Below, piece after piece: positions 1-11,161 of a DNA stretch of 64,000 bases. The notes under the pieces are model-generated. The model was given only the letters and a program-made list of their open reading frames with translations. It was not told where the DNA came from and searched no databases. The stretch lies in the NCBI GenBank assembly GCA_014055525.1, contig WIAH01000019.1, positions 1 to 64,000 on the forward strand. Reading direction: 5' to 3'. The translations under genes and the position numbers were made by a program. Origin of the DNA: Nitrospira sp. CR1.3. GTDB taxonomy: Bacteria; Nitrospirota; Nitrospiria; Nitrospirales; Nitrospiraceae. Every line of letters starts with the position of its first letter. The stretch's first letter is position 1.

Positions 1-1275
1 GTCCATGCCTTCCATCTTCCCCTCATACGCCCCACGCATCTGCCAATCGGCCATGCCGATTCGGCCCATCATGCCCTGCATGCTCGAGGCCGATGTCAAT
101 TTGCTCTCCGCGTCCAGCAGGAAATTGGCCGACGTGGAGACGCGCTCTCCTGCTTGGAGTCCTTCGATCACTTCCACGTAATCCTGGCTTCGACGACCCA
201 ACTTGACCGAGGCCGGCTCGTAACGATCTCGTCCCCGATCCACAAACACCAATTGACGAAGCCCGGTTTCCAACACCGCTTCCTTCGGCACGGCCAAGGT
301 TTTGACTGAATCCGTCCGGACAGTCACAGTCCCGTACATGCCTGGTTTCAGCTTCAGCCCAGGATTCGACAGTTCAAACCGCACTCGCACCGTGCGTGCC
401 TCGACGTTCAACGACGGATACACGTAGCCCACCCTCCCGCGAAAAGTTTCTCCCGGATAAGCGGCGAACGCGATCGTTGCCGGCTGATTCAGTTTCACCG
501 CCGCGACTTCGGACTCATAGATGTCGGCAATGATCCAGACCTTGGAGAGGTCCACTATCTCGTACAGCGTCGTCCCTGGCTCGACATATTTCCCCGGCAA
601 GGCCTCTCGCGTGAGCACGACTCCGGAAGAAGGGGCGTAGACCGTGAGAACCGGCTCCGCCCTGCCTCGGTGCTCCAACGCGGCAATTTGCGCATCGGTC
701 AGATCCCAGAGTCGCAGGCGATCCCGCGCACCCGCCACGAGGGAAGCGGCGTTGGCTTTCACCTCGGCGAGCGGACTGTCAGACAATTGGGCCTGGGTGT
801 TCAATGCGAGAAGATATTCGTCTTGCGTGGCCAAGAGATCCGGTGAGTAGAAGGTCAAGAGAGGTTCGCCTTTCCGTACCGGGCGCCCGATCGAATCGAC
901 GAAGACCTCTCGCACCCATCCGGAGGTTTTGAGCGTGACCTGCGTCAACCCGCGCTCGTCGTAGCCGACCGCGCCGACCGCACGAATCTCTTGCTTCAAC
1001 GTCGCGTAGGCCGCAGGCGCGCTCCGCACGCCGATCAACTGTCTGGCCACGGTCGGAATGGCCACCGCCCCGGCCGGATCGCCGGACATGCCCGGCATGC
1101 CCATACCTTTCATCGGCATGTCGTTCATCTCTCCCTTCTTCATCTCGTGGCCGTTTGTCTCGTCCATGCCGCCTAGCAATTGACGGGCGACGAGAAGGCC
1201 GGTGACGACGCCGACGATCAGGCCGATCGCCGCGGCGACCACCGTCAAACTGTATCGGCTCCTGCGCTGGTTCAT
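1..1275 (-). CDS. cusB: CusB-like RND efflux periplasmic adaptor (3' end cut by window edge)
   Basis: Membrane-fusion subunit that would link an inner-membrane RND pump to the TolC channel encoded just upstream. 425 codons are visible; the C-terminus lies beyond base 1. The N-terminus has one membrane segment (residues 9-31) and then a Met-rich stretch with eight Met between residues 37 and 63, as expected for a protein handling Cu+/Ag+. A barrel-sandwich and beta-barrel core typical of HlyD/CusB proteins follows (motifs VYAPSSGVV and GKYVEPGTTLYEIVDLSKVW). The ATG overlaps the stop of the TolC gene as ATGA, so translation is probably coupled. The copper assignment is inference from the Met-rich segment and the neighbouring Cu+ ATPase; a cusA-type gene is expected past the left edge. 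Confidence 0.85.
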   Translation of the reverse strand, partial: MNQRRSRYSLTVVAAAIGLIVGVVTGLLVARQLLGGMDETNGHEMKKGEMNDMPMKGMGMPGMSGDPAGAVAIPTVARQLIGVRSAPAAYATLKQEIRAVGAVGYDERGLTQVTLKTSGWVREVFVDSIGRPVRKGEPLLTFYSPDLLATQDEYLLALNTQAQLSDSPLAEVKANAASLVAGARDRLRLWDLTDAQIAALEHRGRAEPVLTVYAPSSGVVLTREALPGKYVEPGTTLYEIVDLSKVWIIADIYESEVAAVKLNQPATIAFAAYPGETFRGRVGYVYPSLNVEARTVRVRFELSNPGLKLKPGMYGTVTVRTDSVKTLAVPKEAVLETGLRQLVFVDRGRDRYEPASVKLGRRSQDYVEVIEGLQAGERVSTSANFLLDAESKLTSASSMQGMMGRIGMADWQMRGAYEGKMEGMD

Positions 1276-2585
1276 GGATGTTTCTCCTCTAGGTCTTTTC
1301 GACTTGGCCGATCGAGATCGATTCCGACGACCTGCTCAAGTTCGGCCAATCGATGCTGTCGGTCCACGAGCGCCTTGAAATACTCGATCTGAAATCCTCG
1401 TAACGCCCGCTCGGTTTCAATCAGATCCAGGAATCCCGCCTTTCCCGCGCGATAGCCGGCCCGTGCCGACTCCACGCTCTGCTTGGCCTGAGGCAGAATC
1501 GTGCTGTGATACAACCCCGCCACCTGGTCGGTCGCCCGCACCTTGGCCAGAAGGTCTTTGATTTGATAGCGGGTTTGATTTTCCAACGTATGGTGCTGCG
1601 CGCGCGCGGCTGCGACCGCCGACGCGGCTTCCTGCACGCCTGCGTCGTACTTCGGCTTTGACCAGAACGCGAAGGGAATACTCATCGCCACATAGGCGCC
1701 GAATCCGTCGTTCGCTTGAAAATTCTGGAAGCGCTGAAAGGCGACATTGAAGTCCGGGTAGTACTGACGCTGAGCCAACTGGTGAGACTGCTCGTTCCGT
1801 TGCACCGCCAGTTCGGCTGCTTTCAACTCCGGTCTGCGGCCCAGCGCGAAACGCTGCAGGTCGTCGACGGTCTTGTCTATCGGAATCGGAAACGGTTTCT
1901 GAGCGAGACCCAAGGGCGTGGCCGGGTCTCGATCCAACAGCGTATTCAACATCGCGCCGGCGGTCTCGCGGCGTTGTTCCAGCACGGGCAGGTGTTGATG
2001 GAGCAAGGACAACTCGACCTGGGCTTTGAGCACATCGGCCTGGGACCCCTTCCCGGCTCGGAACCTCGCCGTGGCGATTTCGACAAACTGTCTGAGCAGA
2101 TCCACTTGCTCGTGATGGATCTGGAGCGCCTTCTGCGCGAGAAACAAATCGTAGTAGGCCTGCTTGAGCCGGGCGACCAGTTCTCGTTCCTTCGCCCTCA
2201 ACGCCTGCTCGGCCATCTCGGCCGAGCGGTTCGCCACTTCGCCTTTGCGCGCCAACTTCCCGGGAAAGGGAAAATTCTGCGAAAGGCCGAAAATACTGTT
2301 CTGCGCCTGCGTCACATTGAACGTCTGCGGAAAATTCCACAGGTGGACGGACAGGGTCGGGTCATCCAGCGACCGAACCTGGGCAATCCGGCTCGAAGCG
2401 CCTTCCCACTGCTTATGCGCTGCTACGATCTCGGGATTCCGAGCGAGGGCTTCTTGGATCAATTCCTGCAACGCCAACGGTTTGCCTGTACGATCTGCAT
2501 CCTGGGCCATCGACAGCCCACCGTTGGCCGGTATGGCAAGCACGATCGCAACGGCCAGACGTGAGACCGGTCCATTCCATGTCAT
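1272..2585 (-). CDS. cusC: TolC-family outer-membrane efflux channel (CusC-like)
   Basis: 437-aa outer-membrane factor forming the exit duct of the tripartite pump with the adaptor that follows. The start is set at 2585 because a GGAGGAGGG Shine-Dalgarno lies 7-8 nt upstream; an in-frame ATG 21 nt earlier would contain that site and lacks its own. A signal peptide (about residues 1-30, ending in ...LSMAQDA) precedes two long helical repeats rich in Gln, Ala and Arg, the usual OEP architecture. Length fits the family. It is transcribed with the small exported protein and the ATPase upstream on the same strand and overlaps the adaptor by 4 bp. Confidence 0.9.
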   Translation of the reverse strand: MTWNGPVSRLAVAIVLAIPANGGLSMAQDADRTGKPLALQELIQEALARNPEIVAAHKQWEGASSRIAQVRSLDDPTLSVHLWNFPQTFNVTQAQNSIFGLSQNFPFPGKLARKGEVANRSAEMAEQALRAKERELVARLKQAYYDLFLAQKALQIHHEQVDLLRQFVEIATARFRAGKGSQADVLKAQVELSLLHQHLPVLEQRRETAGAMLNTLLDRDPATPLGLAQKPFPIPIDKTVDDLQRFALGRRPELKAAELAVQRNEQSHQLAQRQYYPDFNVAFQRFQNFQANDGFGAYVAMSIPFAFWSKPKYDAGVQEAASAVAAARAQHHTLENQTRYQIKDLLAKVRATDQVAGLYHSTILPQAKQSVESARAGYRAGKAGFLDLIETERALRGFQIEYFKALVDRQHRLAELEQVVGIDLDRPSRKDLEEKHP

Positions 2586-2699
2586 GTAAAGGCCCTCCTC
2601 CAGCAAATCCGCATTCGTCTGCGCGCCGGGTATGAGCGCTGAAACGAACGGGCGACGGAACCTATGACAAAAGGATCGACGACGCGGATAGAGGAGGAA

Positions 2700-3065
2700 T
2701 CAGATGCGGAACACGGAGATTTTCAGCAGAAGATCTTGGGGAGGACGTTGTGTGGGATGATCGTACAGGTTGCTGCGGTGCGTGATGAGAATCACGAGGG
2801 GAGATACCGACGCGGCGCCTTGTGACCAGACCGTTTGGCAGTCAATGGCCGGAGAGACTTCGGAAGCCGACTGCAGGCCGAGCGTCTTAAAGGCATCGCA
2901 GAGTTGGCGTACCGGCTGTTCATCCGGAGGCGAACAACCGTTTTCCATCTTGGCGGCGGCGATGCCGTTCACCGGTAAGAGGCAGGCATAGGCGTTGAAG
3001 CTCAATCCGATAAAAAGAAGGATGAGCGCGACGGCCATCACCGTTCGCACGCGATTGGTCTTCAT
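2700..3065 (-). CDS. Small exported Cys-containing protein of unknown function
   Basis: 121-aa protein with an N-terminal hydrophobic segment (residues 8-27, ending near NAYA-C) that looks like a signal peptide, followed by a soluble part with further Cys residues (motifs ENGCSPPDEQPVRQLCDAFK and AIDCQTVW). I chose the ATG at 3065 because the hydrophobic leader then starts at the N-terminus; longer in-frame starts give an uncharacteristic Arg-rich preface inside the ATPase gene. It lies between the Cu+ ATPase and the TolC channel on the same strand, so a role in periplasmic metal handling is plausible, but no family function is recognised. Confidence 0.7.
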   Translation of the reverse strand: MKTNRVRTVMAVALILLFIGLSFNAYACLLPVNGIAAAKMENGCSPPDEQPVRQLCDAFKTLGLQSASEVSPAIDCQTVWSQGAASVSPLVILITHRSNLYDHPTQRPPQDLLLKISVFRI

Positions 3066-3127
3066 GCGTCCAACCTTAACGCCTTGCCTCCCAGCTGTCA
3101 ATCCATGCGGCCGGATCGATTGAAACG

Positions 3128-5668
<2,541 letters not shown>

Positions 5669-5720
5669 TGTCAACTCATGGGGCAGAAGGATAGCGGGGC
5701 AACGGAGTTGTGCGGTAACG

Positions 5721-5857
5721 AGGTACAGGGGCAAAGGGGTAGAGGTATAAAAGAGTTCGGATCCTACCGATACCCCCATCCTGTTTATTCTGATGTCTTC
5801 CTATCCCTTTGTCCCCACCCTTATCCCTCTCCTCTACCCCTCTATCCCAATACCCCC
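5721..5857. repeat. Intergenic short-word repeat with complementary G-rich and C-rich arms
   Basis: Between the ATPase start and the DsbA-like gene stop. A G-rich arm (5721-5752, words like GGGGCAAAGGGGTAGAGG) faces a C-rich arm (5801-5857, words like CCTATCCCTTTGTCCCC and CTCTACCCCTCTATCCC). The arms are imperfect reverse complements, so a long bulged hairpin is possible. No gene is seen. It resembles the spacer repeats found elsewhere in the window in construction but not in sequence. Confidence 0.55.
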
Positions 5858-5858
5858 A

Positions 5859-6515
5859 TCATTTCTTCCCGTCCGCCTCGAGGATGCTTCGAATGACGGC
5901 GATGATATTGTCCGTCTTCATATTCTCACCTTCGATCTTGATATTCCCGTCCAATAACAGCGTCGGCGTGGACTGGACCTTAATTCGTTCGCCCCACTGC
6001 TTCCCCTCTTCGAAGGCCTTCGCTGGCTTTCCACTGGCCAGTCCATCCTCGAACGTCTTGGGATTGAGCCCCACTTCCTTGATCAGTCCTTCGCGCAGGC
6101 TCCGATCCAGCACGCCGGTAACCTTGTCTTGGTGAATGGTCCGAAAGAGCACCTTTTTCATCTCGTTGCCTTTGCCCATGCTCCTCGCCTGTTCATACAT
6201 GTCGAACGGAGTCGGGAGCTTGTTGCGAAAAACCGGAAAGCCAACCATGGTCGCTTCAAGCTTGTTGCCGAATTCCTTTTGAATTACGGGAAGCCCGGCC
6301 TCTTCAAAGTGATGGCAGTGCGGACAGTAAAAGTCGGCAAATTCGACAAGTTTTACCTTTCCCGGCGCATGGGTCGAGGCTTCCTCCTTCAAGATTTCGA
6401 ACTTCCCCTTCAACTCCGGCGTCCCTGCTATCGCAACGCCGTTCCAAAGGACGCCGGCCCCCAACCACATCGCCAAAAAAATAAATGCCCACCCGCCATG
6501 AAGTCTCTTCACCAT
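5859..6515 (-). CDS. DsbA-family periplasmic thiol-disulfide oxidoreductase
   Basis: 218-aa exported thioredoxin-fold protein. A hydrophobic leader (about residues 9-30, ending VAIAG) is followed by the active site FYCPHCHHF with Cys64 and Cys67, and near the C-terminus the cis-Pro loop VQSTPTLLLDG. CPHC is the DsbA dithiol. The start at 6515 has an AGGAG 8 nt upstream; an in-frame ATG at 6626 would run into the divergent slp gene and lacks a leader at its N-terminus. It probably oxidises cysteines in exported proteins; the copper block downstream on the same strand suggests, but does not prove, a part in maturing metal proteins. Confidence 0.88.
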   Translation of the reverse strand: MVKRLHGGWAFIFLAMWLGAGVLWNGVAIAGTPELKGKFEILKEEASTHAPGKVKLVEFADFYCPHCHHFEEAGLPVIQKEFGNKLEATMVGFPVFRNKLPTPFDMYEQARSMGKGNEMKKVLFRTIHQDKVTGVLDRSLREGLIKEVGLNPKTFEDGLASGKPAKAFEEGKQWGERIKVQSTPTLLLDGNIKIEGENMKTDNIIAVIRSILEADGKK

Positions 6516-6586
6516 ATCATCCGCTCCTTTCCTTCCTCCGAATCCGTCGCAGCTCATTATATCGAACGGTTCACCAACATACTCTC

Positions 6587-6595
6587 TGATATACT
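6587..6595 (+). promoter_or_regulatory. Extended -10 promoter for slp, predicting a leaderless transcript
   Basis: TG-A-TATACT fits the extended -10 pattern. Its last base is 7 nt before the A of the slp ATG at 6602, and no Shine-Dalgarno precedes that ATG. No convincing -35 is visible, which is usual for extended -10 promoters. Confidence 0.45.
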
Positions 6596-6601
6596 GTCGC
6601 C

Positions 6602-7135
6602 ATGTTCGCATGGTCCGCTCCGGCAACGCTTCTGCTTCTCGTCACGCTGGGTTGCGCCTCGACTGAGGAGGCCGGAACCGGCCTCGGCGCAGCCAGCCCG
6701 CTCACGTTTCAACAGGTTAAGGCCGCACCGGACTCTTTCAAGGGACAATCGGTCGTCTTCGGCGGCGAGGTGCTCACGGCCAGACGAATGAAAGAGAGCA
6801 CGAGGATCGAAATACTTCAGCTGCCGCTCGACAGTTCCGGCTCTCCCGGCTACGACCTCTCACAATCGCAAGGCCGGTTTGTCGCCGTCCAGAAGGAGTT
6901 TCTTGACCCGGCGACACTGCCCTACGGCACCAGAGTCACGGTGGCCGGAGAGTTGACAGGAACGATCACCCTTCCCCTAGACGAAACAGAATACCTCTAC
7001 CCGGTCGTTGAGGCTAAGCGCCTACAGGTCTGGCCCCCTGCGGATCAGGCAATCCCCCGTGGCCGGCCTTACTATGGTCCCAGCCCCTACTCAGGACCAT
7101 ACTGGAACCCGTACTGGCGGCATTGGCCCTATTGA
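6602..7135 (+). CDS. slp: Slp-family outer-membrane lipoprotein
   Basis: 177-aa lipoprotein. The N-terminus is a lipoprotein signal peptide with lipobox LVTLGC (Cys18 would be acylated). The middle matches the Slp pattern: a short LTFQQVKAAPDSFKGQSVVFGGEV segment broken by variable residues, and later TRIEILQLPLD and EYLYPVVEAKRLQVWP. The tail is rich in Pro, Tyr and Trp. Slp proteins are starvation- or stationary-phase-induced outer-membrane lipoproteins of unclear role. It is divergent from the dsbA-like gene over 86 bp and convergent with the TPR gene downstream. No ribosome-binding site is seen before the ATG; see the promoter at 6587-6595. Confidence 0.85.
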   Translation: MFAWSAPATLLLLVTLGCASTEEAGTGLGAASPLTFQQVKAAPDSFKGQSVVFGGEVLTARRMKESTRIEILQLPLDSSGSPGYDLSQSQGRFVAVQKEFLDPATLPYGTRVTVAGELTGTITLPLDETEYLYPVVEAKRLQVWPPADQAIPRGRPYYGPSPYSGPYWNPYWRHWPY

Positions 7136-7136
7136 T

Positions 7137-7220
7137 GAAAGGTTGAGGTTCAGGCTTAGGTTGAGCAACCGAAAAAATCTCCGAGCTGTCCCTTAACCTG
7201 AGCCTCGACCTTAACCTTTC
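7137..7220. terminator. Bidirectional hairpin between convergent slp and TPR genes
   Basis: Two 29-nt arms (7137-7165 and 7192-7220) are inverted copies: 24 of 29 positions match and most of the rest allow G-U pairing. The words are of the type GAAAGGTTGAGGTTCAGG. It fills the whole gap between the two convergent genes, so a shared transcription stop is the simplest reading. The loop holds an A-rich run (GAAAAAATC). Confidence 0.65.
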
Positions 7221-7223
7221 CGG

Positions 7224-8285
7224 TCACCGTCCCGCCGTTCCCACAATCCGTTCGACTCGATCGTCCCGCCCGCCGAGATTTCGGTACTTATGATACTGAG
7301 CCAGCGCTTTCGGCATGTCCTTGCGATGGAGTTCGTAAAAGACGCCCAAGTTGTAATGGGCCTCCGCGTACTCCGGTTTCAACTGCACGGCCTTCTCGTA
7401 TTCCTGCTCCGCCTCTTCCAGCCTGTTCAGGCTTGTGTAGATGACCCCCAGATTCATATGGGCTTCGGCATACTCGGGACGATAGCGGATGACTTCGAGA
7501 AATTCCTTTTCCGCCTCCCCTGGCTTGCCTTGGCTCCGGAGGATAAATCCCAGATTGTAGTGAGCATCGACCAGATCCGGCTTGGCCGCGATCGCCTGCC
7601 GGTAGGCGTAGGCCGCCTCGAGCAGATCGTTGCTTCGCTCAGCCAAACGGCCGGCCTGGTACCATCCATCGGCATGTTTAGGGTTCGCCTTCGTCAGGCG
7701 GCTGAGCGTCTCGCGAGCCAGCTTGTTCTCCCCTTGTCCCTCGTACAGCAGCGCCAGACCAAAGAGTCCGTCCTGATTGGAGGGACGTAGCGCCAGTAAG
7801 CTCTGATAGGTCTTCATGGCCGCCGGGACATCGCGTCGACTTTCATACAGCCTGGCCAAGTCGACATAGGAATCCTCGTGCTTCGGATCGACCTCGATCG
7901 CCCGCTTGAGCGTCTGTTCCGCCTCCGCAGTTTTCCCCTGCGCCAGATAGACCTCCGCGAGATCGTTCAACGCTTCCGGATAGGCCGGCTTCAGTTTAAG
8001 AGCATGGGTCAGCGCTTCAGCTGCTTCCTGAGGTCTCTTCTTGCCTTTGAAGTAGATCCGTCCCAGAAGATGATAGGCCTCGGCGGAAGACGGATGTGCC
8101 TCGATCACCTTGTTTACTGCAGCGATCGCGCCATCCACGTCGCCGGCCCTGAATAGCTCCGAAGCCCGTTCAAGCGACCGCTTGCCGGAGTCGGTCGGCG
8201 CAGCCGCTGAACTCCCGATAAAGGCTGCAATGAGCAAGCTGGTCAGTCCGAGACAGAGAAGACTGTGCCATCGCGTAAGGGACAT
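7224..8285 (-). CDS. Exported tetratricopeptide-repeat protein
   Basis: 353-aa protein with a signal peptide (residues 1-28, LLIAAFIGSSAAAP) and then nine or so TPR units from about residue 40 to 340 (repeated pattern G-x-x-x-x-A-x-x-x-(F/Y)-x-x-A-(I/L)-x-L-x-P). Examples are AVQLKPEYAEAHYNLGVFYE and AIEVDPKHEDSYVDLARLYE. TPR arrays bind other proteins; no catalytic part is present. The start at 8285 has GGGAG about 10 nt upstream and places the leader at the N-terminus, unlike the longer in-frame start at 8321. It follows the receptor operon on the same strand by 108 bp and could be its last gene, but the function is unknown. Confidence 0.85.
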   Translation of the reverse strand: MSLTRWHSLLCLGLTSLLIAAFIGSSAAAPTDSGKRSLERASELFRAGDVDGAIAAVNKVIEAHPSSAEAYHLLGRIYFKGKKRPQEAAEALTHALKLKPAYPEALNDLAEVYLAQGKTAEAEQTLKRAIEVDPKHEDSYVDLARLYESRRDVPAAMKTYQSLLALRPSNQDGLFGLALLYEGQGENKLARETLSRLTKANPKHADGWYQAGRLAERSNDLLEAAYAYRQAIAAKPDLVDAHYNLGFILRSQGKPGEAEKEFLEVIRYRPEYAEAHMNLGVIYTSLNRLEEAEQEYEKAVQLKPEYAEAHYNLGVFYELHRKDMPKALAQYHKYRNLGGRDDRVERIVGTAGR

Positions 8286-8393
8286 GAGCCGGCGCTCCCG
8301 AATGAGGAAAATCCGGCCCAACTATACGGTGCGTCACCTACGAAATCAACGCAGCCGGGCCGTGTTGAGCACCGTCCTCAGACTTCACGATGT

Positions 8394-10745
8394 CTAAAAC
8401 AATCCGATTGTCACACCGCCGTAAATCGCCCGTCCATAGCCGGTGAAGAAGGCCTGTTGCCCCGCAGCTTGCGCTGTGGTTTCCCCGGTGACCACCTGCC
8501 CGGAGGCTACGTATTTCATATCGGCGATGTTGTCCACTTGGAGATAGAACTTGGCGAACCGGAACCAGGAATTCTTCACTTCCACAGTCTTGTGGACGTT
8601 CACCGTACCAATGAAATAAGAGGGAATTCCGAATGTATTGTTGTTGTTCAAGAAATAGCTGTTGAGATAATTGCCCTCTATCCAACCTCCCCACCCGGTT
8701 GGTTCATGGTCGTACTCCATTTTCAAATTCAACACATCGGTCGGCACGTTGGGCACATTCTTACCGTCTCGGGACAGAAAACCGGCCGCTGTCCGGTCGG
8801 AAAAATTGATGTACTTGGCTTGAATGTGAGTATAGGCGCCGGAGAGTCGCAAGCCGGTCGTCGGGCGCCAATCATAGCTGGCTTCGATGCCGCGATACTG
8901 CGACGAGTCCGCATTAACGGACGCCGTGTTTCCGCCGGAAATCGTCTGCGTAATAATCTCGTTTTTAAAGAACGTCCAGAACCCGACGAGTTGGATCAGG
9001 AGATCAGGTCTGAGCCTCGATTCGGTGCCTATTTCATTGTTCCAATTTTTCTGCGGCTTCAAATTGAAGTTTGATCCGGGAAGTCCGGTGACAGGATCCC
9101 TCGTCAGATTACCGAATGTCGGAATGGCATATCCTGTCGAGCTCCGGACCCAATGCCGGTAACCTTCAGCCGGCTTCCAGGTGAGCGACGCTTCTGGAGC
9201 CCAGTTTGTAAAGTCGCGGGTGGCGCTCGGCCTCGAAGCCACAGCCCCAGTATTGTCGTAGTTGATCGTGTCAATGCTGACCTGCGACTGTTCGAAACCG
9301 AGTCCGGCGGCCAGAATCCATTTGGGGACAAACTCCAGTTCTTCACGGAAACGGCCGCCGATGTTATTGATTCTTCCCCGGTTGTTCTGAAGCAAGGTTC
9401 CCCTGGTTCCAAACCCGGTGGCGAGATTCTGGAACGTTTGCCCTTCTTGCTCCATGTTGTTGGCGAAAAAACCCGCATAACTTTTGAGCGGCATCTCCCC
9501 GAGCCGGCCGTCGTGCCGTAGATCACTATACATCTTGTAGTTAGGATTGACGTTATCGGTGATTTGGGAAAAATATTGATTGATATCCTTCACATCGTAG
9601 TCGGCTTCCACGGTCCATACCGTGCTGGCGTCGAGCTGCCGTTCGTACATTCCTCCGACGATAGTCCGTCGATCAACCCGCCCTTGATTCAGAGCCACGG
9701 CATTGGCGCACCCGGCATTGTATTGACCGGAGACACAGGTGGTTTGCGTGCCTCCTGCCTGTCGTTCATCGCTAATCCACTGGGCCTGGGTCAAGCGGGT
9801 CGGCACTCTGGTGTTGAGCCAGTTCGTGATGGCCTTGAAATAGAAATTCTGCTTGTCGTCGACCTTGAAACGAAAGTTGAAGTTGAGCGTCTGCGTATTG
9901 TAATTGCTGTGTTGGATAAAGCCGTCCTCAGCCACGTTGCTGGCAAACATGGAAAGATCGAGTCGGTCAGTATGCTGGCCGATGGCAAACGCTTGCTTGA
10001 AATAACCGAAGGACCCGCCTGATAGAAAGGTTTCAAACCCATTGATGTCGCTGCCACGCCTGGTCCTGAAATGGACCATGCCGCCGAGCGCATAGTTGTC
10101 GTAGAGCGAAGAGGACGCCCCACGGGTGACTTCGACCGTCCGCATAAACCAGGGATCGTGAATATCGAGCCGGGACAAGCCGTCGGACTGGGTTTGGATG
10201 AACCCGTCCTCATACAGTTTGATGTCACGAACCGCGAACGTGGTTTTGGCGCCTTGACCGCGGATCGAGATGCTAAAGTCTCTCGGCCCGTTCGCCTGCC
10301 GAAGCACGATGCCAGGCAGCGACTGAAGGGACTCCTGCATCGTCCTGGTGGGTTGTGAATCAGTTTCAGCTTGAACGGTTGACGACAAAGAAATGCCTTC
10401 AGGCCGTTTTTGAAGTCGATCGCTCACGATGCTCATGTCGGCCAGTTCGAATTCCGGAATCGACTCCTGCGCGGCCTGCGGCTCTGCCGGCAGGGTCTTC
10501 TCCTTCACGATAGCGGGGCGTTCCTCTTCCGGAATGGCACGTTCTTTCTTATGCTGCAGATCTTCGAGTTCCTGGAGAATCCCCTTGAGTTGCTCGCGCA
10601 ATTCCCGCTCGCGCTGAGTGGGTGCCGGTTCAGCAGAAGGCGAATCCTGAGCCCAAATCGGGTCCGCACCCATAATGAAGATTACCGTCGCTATTACCAA
10701 CCTCACCACGCGGAGCCATCGTAGAACATACCGCCGAAAAGACAT
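8394..10745 (-). CDS. TonB-dependent outer-membrane receptor without a signalling domain
   Basis: 783-aa receptor. A signal peptide (about 1-30) is followed by a helical, charged linker (residues 35-65, Glu/Arg/Gln rich) and then the plug (TMQESLQSLPGIVLRQANGP, SIRGQGAKTTFAVRDIKLYE, VTRGASSSLYDNYALGG) and a 22-strand type barrel ending in the aromatic GVTIGLF. There is no N-terminal STN domain, so it should not signal through FecR. AAGGAG lies 9 nt before the ATG at 10745. It is the last or second-last gene of an operon with TonB, a sialidase-fold protein, TlpA and two His/Cys small proteins. The substrate is unknown; the neighbouring His/Cys proteins make a metal such as copper as likely as an iron chelate. 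Confidence 0.88.
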   Translation of the reverse strand: MSFRRYVLRWLRVVRLVIATVIFIMGADPIWAQDSPSAEPAPTQRERELREQLKGILQELEDLQHKKERAIPEEERPAIVKEKTLPAEPQAAQESIPEFELADMSIVSDRLQKRPEGISLSSTVQAETDSQPTRTMQESLQSLPGIVLRQANGPRDFSISIRGQGAKTTFAVRDIKLYEDGFIQTQSDGLSRLDIHDPWFMRTVEVTRGASSSLYDNYALGGMVHFRTRRGSDINGFETFLSGGSFGYFKQAFAIGQHTDRLDLSMFASNVAEDGFIQHSNYNTQTLNFNFRFKVDDKQNFYFKAITNWLNTRVPTRLTQAQWISDERQAGGTQTTCVSGQYNAGCANAVALNQGRVDRRTIVGGMYERQLDASTVWTVEADYDVKDINQYFSQITDNVNPNYKMYSDLRHDGRLGEMPLKSYAGFFANNMEQEGQTFQNLATGFGTRGTLLQNNRGRINNIGGRFREELEFVPKWILAAGLGFEQSQVSIDTINYDNTGAVASRPSATRDFTNWAPEASLTWKPAEGYRHWVRSSTGYAIPTFGNLTRDPVTGLPGSNFNLKPQKNWNNEIGTESRLRPDLLIQLVGFWTFFKNEIITQTISGGNTASVNADSSQYRGIEASYDWRPTTGLRLSGAYTHIQAKYINFSDRTAAGFLSRDGKNVPNVPTDVLNLKMEYDHEPTGWGGWIEGNYLNSYFLNNNNTFGIPSYFIGTVNVHKTVEVKNSWFRFAKFYLQVDNIADMKYVASGQVVTGETTAQAAGQQAFFTGYGRAIYGGVTIGLF

Positions 10746-10852
10746 GGTCAAAGACTCCTTAATTGAGCCTACACGAATAGTGACCGACCGCACTCGCGCG
10801 TGGAGTCCGAGCGAGGAGCGACCGTGATCTAAGGTGATGATTAAGGAGACGG

Positions 10853-11161
10853 TCAGCGTGGAGGAGCGCGGGAAAGAGGAACGGAGGCAGACAAACGAGT
10901 ATTGAGAGCAGTGACCAGCAAGGGTAACAGCAACAGGAGTGCGAGAACGACCTTTGTCGGAGCGATCGAGAAAACCGTAGCCGTCGGATTGGCCTGGCAG
11001 GCCCAGGCGCACAGGGCCGAGTGAGCGACGTCAGACTGACTATGGTGGTGGGCGGCAGTCGATGGTCCAGAGTGAAGGGACAGACATCCGGCCGCACCGA
11101 TGGCAAGCGCCAGGTAGAGCACTGTCATCCCGATAGCCAGGGGTGCGACGATGCGTCTCAT
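10853..11161 (-). CDS. Small membrane protein with HxxLCxWxC motif
   Basis: 102-aa protein with a hydrophobic N-terminus (residues 5-27), a short His-rich exported loop (AAHHHSQSDVAHSALCAWAC) and a second hydrophobic stretch (about 66-88). The loop has four His and two Cys in about 20 residues, a likely metal site. The ATG overlaps the TlpA stop as ATGA. The same signature (HHxSQ ... AH-x-x-x-LC-x-W-x-C) recurs in the first protein of this operon at 14206-14511, so the two look like paralogues flanking the transport genes. No named family is recognised with certainty; DUF2946-like small copper-associated proteins are a possible relation. Confidence 0.75.
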   Translation of the reverse strand: MRRIVAPLAIGMTVLYLALAIGAAGCLSLHSGPSTAAHHHSQSDVAHSALCAWACQANPTATVFSIAPTKVVLALLLLLPLLVTALNTRLSASVPLSRAPPR

